Assembly (NCBI RefSeq): GCF_014654895.1
Contig: NZ_BNBE01000004.1
Location: 992,001 to 1,056,000 of the forward strand
Origin: Streptomyces filamentosus
Lineage (GTDB): Bacteria > Actinomycetota > Actinomycetes > Streptomycetales > Streptomycetaceae
Length of the DNA: 64,000 nucleotides
Reading direction: 5' to 3'
This document shows positions 60,863 to 64,000 of the stretch, piece after piece. Numbering within the stretch: position 1 is the first letter of the stretch; each line of letters starts with the position of its first letter. The translations under genes and the position numbers were made by a program. The notes under the pieces were generated by a model. That model saw only the letters and a list, made by a program, of their open reading frames with translations, did no database searches and had not been told where the DNA came from.

Positions 60863-60912
60863 TGATTCCGCTTCTTGGATCGGCGCTGCGATCAGCAGCG
60901 CAAGGGAGAATG

Positions 60913-61827
60913 TCAAGGCTGGGTTTCGGCGATGCGGCGGCCGACCCTCGCGGCGGTCTCCCGGAGCCAGATGTGGGCGGCATCGTGGGTCTGCACGGGA
61001 TGCCACCACAGGGCCTCGCGCAGCGGCACGGCCTCGTAGGGCGGCTCGAGGACGCGTACAGCCGCGATGGGAGCGAGCAGCCGCGCGAGGCGGGCCTGCA
61101 CGAGGGCGATGCGGCGGGTGCCGGCGACGAGCGCGGGCAGGGCGTGGAAGCTGTCGACGGAGACCTCCACGCGCGGTTCGATGCCGAGCATGCCGAGCTG
61201 GCGGACGGCGGGGGCGTCGTAGGTGCGCTGGTAGGTGACCCAGGGCAGCCGGGTGAGGTCTTGGCGGGTGAGGCGGTCCTCGACGCTGGGGTGGTCGTCG
61301 GCGACGACGAAGACCCAGCGGTCGTCGTAGAGGTCGGTGGCGGGGAAACCGCTGATGACGCCGTGGGGCATCAGCAGCCCGTCGGTGGCGCTGAGCAGGC
61401 TCGCGGTGTCGTCGACGACGGTGATCGGGGTGCGGGTGAACCGCAGCCGGATGCCGGGGGCCTCCTCGTGCACGACGCGGGCGAGCTCGACCCCGAAGAC
61501 GTCGACGGCGTAGTCGGAGGCTATGAGGCGGAACTCGCGGGTCTCGGTGGCCGGGTCGAAGTCGGCCTGGCTGGTGAAGAGGCGTTCCAGCACGTCGTAG
61601 GCGGTGGCGGTGCGGTCCAGGAGGACCTGGCCGAGGGCGGTGAGTTCGTACTGGCTCCCCTCTCGGGAGAGCAGTTCGTCGTCGAAGTGGCGGCGCAGCC
61701 GGGCCAGCGCGGCGCTCATCGCGGGCTGGCTCAGGCCCACGCGCTGTCCCGCCTTGGTGACGTTGCGCTCTTCGAGGAGGGCACGGAGCGCGACCACGAG
61801 GTTGAGATCAAGACGGGCCAGATTCAC
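60913..61827 (-). CDS. LysR-family regulator
   Basis: Encodes 304 aa. The winged helix-turn-helix is at the N-terminus: LDLNLVVALRALLEERNVTKAGQRVGLSQPAMSAALARLRRHFDDELL. The effector domain contains REFRLIASDYAVDVFGVELA and the PHGVISGFPATDLYDDRWVFVVADDHP block of NodD/LinR-like members that sense aromatic compounds. It is divergent from the fumarylacetoacetate hydrolase operon, the standard geometry for activation of that operon and repression of itself. Confidence 0.9.
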   Translation of the reverse strand: MNLARLDLNLVVALRALLEERNVTKAGQRVGLSQPAMSAALARLRRHFDDELLSREGSQYELTALGQVLLDRTATAYDVLERLFTSQADFDPATETREFRLIASDYAVDVFGVELARVVHEEAPGIRLRFTRTPITVVDDTASLLSATDGLLMPHGVISGFPATDLYDDRWVFVVADDHPSVEDRLTRQDLTRLPWVTYQRTYDAPAVRQLGMLGIEPRVEVSVDSFHALPALVAGTRRIALVQARLARLLAPIAAVRVLEPPYEAVPLREALWWHPVQTHDAAHIWLRETAARVGRRIAETQP

Positions 61828-61867
61828 GAGGCAAACTCCTTTCCGGACCAGTAGACGACCCGCTATT

Positions 61868-61883
61868 TGCCATACCGATGGCA
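61868..61883. promoter_or_regulatory. LysR box TGCCAT-N4-ATGGCA
   Basis: A perfect 6-4-6 dyad lies 41 bp before the LysR start and 72 bp before the hydrolase start. Its position suits the recognition site of the divergent regulator. Confidence 0.65.
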
Positions 61884-61954
61884 GTCATCCACACAATCTA
61901 TTTCCCTGATCGCGGGGGGCGGGTCCAGATTAGTCCCATCGCAATCAGGAGGAC

Positions 61955-62953
61955 ATGTCGGTGAAACCTCAATCCGCTTCCGCCCCCTTCGCCGGGCCTT
62001 TCGCCCTCGGCACTCTCGCGGCCGCTGACGGCCCCGCCTTCCCCGCCCTCGTCGACAGCGAGGAGCAGGTCCTCGACCTGCGGACGGCCCTGGACGACCC
62101 CGCTCTGACGATGCGGGACCTGCTGGAGCGGTGGCCGGCCGTTCTGCCCCGGCTGCGCGCCCTCGTCGCCGATCCCGGGGCCGTCCGGCGCCCGCTGGCG
62201 GACTTCCGCGTCCTCGCACCGGTCGAGCCCCGGCAGGTCTTCCAGTCGGGCGCCAACTACCGGCAGCACGTCATCGACCTGCACGTCGCGCACCGGGCCC
62301 CGGACGACGAGCGTCCCGAGGAGGAGCGGCGCGCCGAAGCGGCCGAGATCATGGACCGGCGGGCCGCCGAGGACCTGCCGTACGTGTTCATCGGCCTGCC
62401 GAGCGCGATCACCGGCCCGTACGACGACGTCACGCTTCCGGCGTGGGCGAAGAAGCCGGACTGGGAGCTGGAGCTGGCCGTGGTGATCGGCCGGCCCGCG
62501 TACCAGGTGTCCGCCGAGGAGGCGCTGGAGTACGTCGCGGGCTACACGATCGCCAACGACCTGACCGACCGGGCGACGGTGTTCCGCAGGGACATGCCGC
62601 AGATCGGAACGGACTGGCTGCGGAGCAAGAACGCCCCCGGGTTCACCCCGCTGGGCCCGTGGATCGTGCCGACCGAGTCCGTCACCGACACCGGAGACCT
62701 GCGGCTGACGCTGAAGCTCAACGGCGAGGTCATGCAGGACGAGTCCACCAAGGACATGATCTTCGACGTCGCCCGGATGGTGTCCTACGCCTCCCAGAGC
62801 ACACAGCTCCTGCCAGGCGACCTCGTGCTCACCGGCTCCCCCGCGGGCAACGGCATGCACTGGGGCCGACTGCTGCGCGACGGCGACGTCATGGACGCCT
62901 CCATCACCGGCCTCGGCGCTCAGCGCACCCGATGTCTCGCGGAGGAGTCGTGA
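61955..62953 (+). CDS. Fumarylacetoacetate hydrolase family protein
   Basis: Encodes 332 aa, with AGGAGGA just before the ATG. The FAH fold is shown by VFQSGANYRQHVIDL (residues ~93-107), KPDWELELAVVIGRPAYQVS, with E-x-E metal ligands, GYTIANDLTDRA and the QLLPGDLVLTGSPAGNG motif near the end. These enzymes hydrolyse or decarboxylate ring-cleavage products. The N-terminal part lacks the SH3-like domain of true FAH, as in catabolic homologues. Its stop overlaps the start of the next gene (GTGA). Confidence 0.9.
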   Translation: MSVKPQSASAPFAGPFALGTLAAADGPAFPALVDSEEQVLDLRTALDDPALTMRDLLERWPAVLPRLRALVADPGAVRRPLADFRVLAPVEPRQVFQSGANYRQHVIDLHVAHRAPDDERPEEERRAEAAEIMDRRAAEDLPYVFIGLPSAITGPYDDVTLPAWAKKPDWELELAVVIGRPAYQVSAEEALEYVAGYTIANDLTDRATVFRRDMPQIGTDWLRSKNAPGFTPLGPWIVPTESVTDTGDLRLTLKLNGEVMQDESTKDMIFDVARMVSYASQSTQLLPGDLVLTGSPAGNGMHWGRLLRDGDVMDASITGLGAQRTRCLAEES

Positions 62954-63906
62954 ACCGCACCGACCCCGAGGGCGCGATCGCGAAGGCCGCCGAGGAGTGC
63001 TCCAACTGGGGCCGCTGGGGCGAGGACGACCGCCTGGGTACCGTGAACTTCCTCGACGACGCCAAGCGGCGCGAGGGCGCCGCGCTCGTACGGCGCGGAG
63101 TCAGTTTCTCCCTCTCGCAGCGCTTCGACATCAACGGCCCGCAGAAGGGCTGGCGGCGCAGGACCAACCCCGTCCACACCATGCTGGACACCGGCACGGA
63201 CGCGGCCCTGGGCAACCAGGGGCTCCCCCACGGCATCGGCGGCGCCGACGACGTGATCGCGATGCCGCTCCAGTGCTCCACCCAGTGGGACGGCCTCGGC
63301 CACATCTTCGACCACGGCAAGGCATGGAACGGCCGGCCCGCCGAGCAGGTCGTCACCTCCGACGGCGACCAGGTCACCGGCATCGAGCACATGGCCCCGC
63401 ACATCGCCGGACGCGCCGTGCTCCTCGACGTCGGCCGCACGGTCGGCGAGGACGGCGAGCTGCCCGACGGGTTCGCGATCACCGAGGAGCACCTGACGGC
63501 CACCGCCGAAGCGCACGGGGTCACGGTCGGGCGCGGCGACATCGTCCTCGTCCGCACCGGGCAGCTCGCCCGCGTACGGCGGGACGGCTGGGGCGACTAC
63601 GCCGGCGGCGCCGCCCCCGGCCTGTCGTTCACCACCGCGTCCTGGCTGCACGACAGCGAGATCGCCGCGATCGCCACCGACACCTGGGGCTTCGAGGTAC
63701 GGCCCAACGAGTTCGACCACGCCTTCCAGCCGCTCCACCAGGTCGTCATCCCGCACATCGGTCTGCTGATCGGCGAGATGTGGGACTTCGAGGCGCTGGC
63801 CGAGGACTGCGCGGCCGACGGCGTGTACGCGTTCTGGCTCACCGCCGCGCCCCTGCCCATCACCGGCGCCGTCGGGTCCCCCGTCAACCCCGTCGCCGTC
63901 AAGTAA
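62950..63906 (+). CDS. Cyclase family protein (kynurenine formamidase-like)
   Basis: Encodes 318 aa from GTG at 62950, overlapping the FAH stop by four bases. The metal-dependent hydrolase signature of the cyclase family (PF04199) is seen as MPLQCSTQWDGLGHIFDHG around residues 100-118, where relatives have H-x-G-T-H-x-D; here the first His is replaced by Gln-Cys. VVIPHIGLLIGEMWDFEALAEDC is the conserved C-terminal block. The protein probably hydrolyses a lactone or amide in the same pathway as the FAH protein. Confidence 0.85.
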   Translation: MNRTDPEGAIAKAAEECSNWGRWGEDDRLGTVNFLDDAKRREGAALVRRGVSFSLSQRFDINGPQKGWRRRTNPVHTMLDTGTDAALGNQGLPHGIGGADDVIAMPLQCSTQWDGLGHIFDHGKAWNGRPAEQVVTSDGDQVTGIEHMAPHIAGRAVLLDVGRTVGEDGELPDGFAITEEHLTATAEAHGVTVGRGDIVLVRTGQLARVRRDGWGDYAGGAAPGLSFTTASWLHDSEIAAIATDTWGFEVRPNEFDHAFQPLHQVVIPHIGLLIGEMWDFEALAEDCAADGVYAFWLTAAPLPITGAVGSPVNPVAVK

Positions 63907-63944
63907 TCCCGGGGCCCACAGCCCGAGGAACAAGGGAGTTCCCC

Positions 63945-64000
63945 ATGAGCACACCCCGCAGAGTCCTGGTCATCGGCGGCGGGGCGGCCGGCAACGCCGC
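63945..64000 (+). CDS. FAD-dependent oxidoreductase, 5' end only
   Basis: The last 56 bases encode MSTPRRVLVIGGGAAGNA, a dinucleotide-binding GxGxxG start typical of FAD-dependent hydroxylases. GGGAG lies 8 bases before the ATG. It is 38 bp after the cyclase stop, so it probably belongs to the same operon and supplies the ring hydroxylation step. The rest is outside the window. Confidence 0.7.
   Translation, partial: MSTPRRVLVIGGGAAGNA

Noticed and set aside
1..64000. tRNA, rRNA, CRISPR arrays, phage structural genes, replication origin
   Set aside because: No cloverleaf-like or regularly spaced repeat pattern and no partition, replication or phage proteins were seen on either strand.

Overview
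The window is very GC-rich, uses GTG and TTG starts freely, has many ATGA-overlapping gene pairs, and carries protein families typical of Streptomyces (DUF5958, DUF6087, MmyB-type regulators, XRE and MarR regulators, sugar ABC transporter operons). It is best read as an accessory region of a Streptomyces or close relative, probably a chromosome arm or linear plasmid, because roughly half of it is mobile DNA inserted into other mobile DNA. No tRNA, rRNA or CRISPR array was recognised.

Left part (1-13412). An IS5-type transposase gene is interrupted 11 codons before its stop by an IS256 element with an 8-bp target duplication. A SUKH-like gene is split by an IS701 element that carries a DUF5958 gene and is flanked by TTAG duplications. 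Small housekeeping-type genes follow (DUF6087, F420/FMN PPOX oxidoreductase, a DUF5655 nuclease-like protein). Then an XRE/MmyB-type regulator lies divergent to an operon of Zn-alcohol dehydrogenase, cupin, SDR, cyclophilin-like lipoprotein and MFS exporter.

Middle part (13413-33988). A Tn3-family transposon of about 20.6 kb is bounded by 50-bp inverted repeats that differ at one position. tnpA starts just inside the left repeat and the tnpR stop codon lies inside the right repeat. Its tnpA is broken into three pieces that rejoin in frame. The first break is a Tn554-like element with two tyrosine recombinases and one secreted-protein passenger. The second is a single CTAG tetranucleotide that now holds four insertion sequences: a decayed IS701, two identical IS701-type copies in opposite orientation, and an IS5-type element with a passenger gene between them. 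The transposon cargo is a phospholipid-methyltransferase-like gene, a DedA gene, a NarL-type two-component system and a beta-propeller phytase.

Third part (34000-48300). A FAD monooxygenase and a DHA2-type MFS exporter are divergent from a MarR regulator. Beyond them are a remnant and a frameshifted copy of two other Tn3 transposases, a truncated SDR gene with its divergent TetR, a four-gene tandem recombinase operon (three recombinase-like proteins plus a DUF6262/TnpC-like protein, resembling GInt or Tn554 modules) and a decayed HNH nuclease gene. The two tandem-recombinase elements share a 14-bp motif just upstream of their first gene.

Right part (48358-64000). This is ordinary catabolic DNA: a GH3 beta-glucosidase, and an ABC transporter plus GH78 alpha-L-rhamnosidase operon divergent from a LacI regulator with two matching operator-like sites. 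After a second LacI regulator and an MFS transporter comes a LysR regulator divergent from a fumarylacetoacetate hydrolase / cyclase / flavoprotein operon that runs off the end. Together these suggest uptake and hydrolysis of rhamnose-containing glycosides and breakdown of a ring compound.
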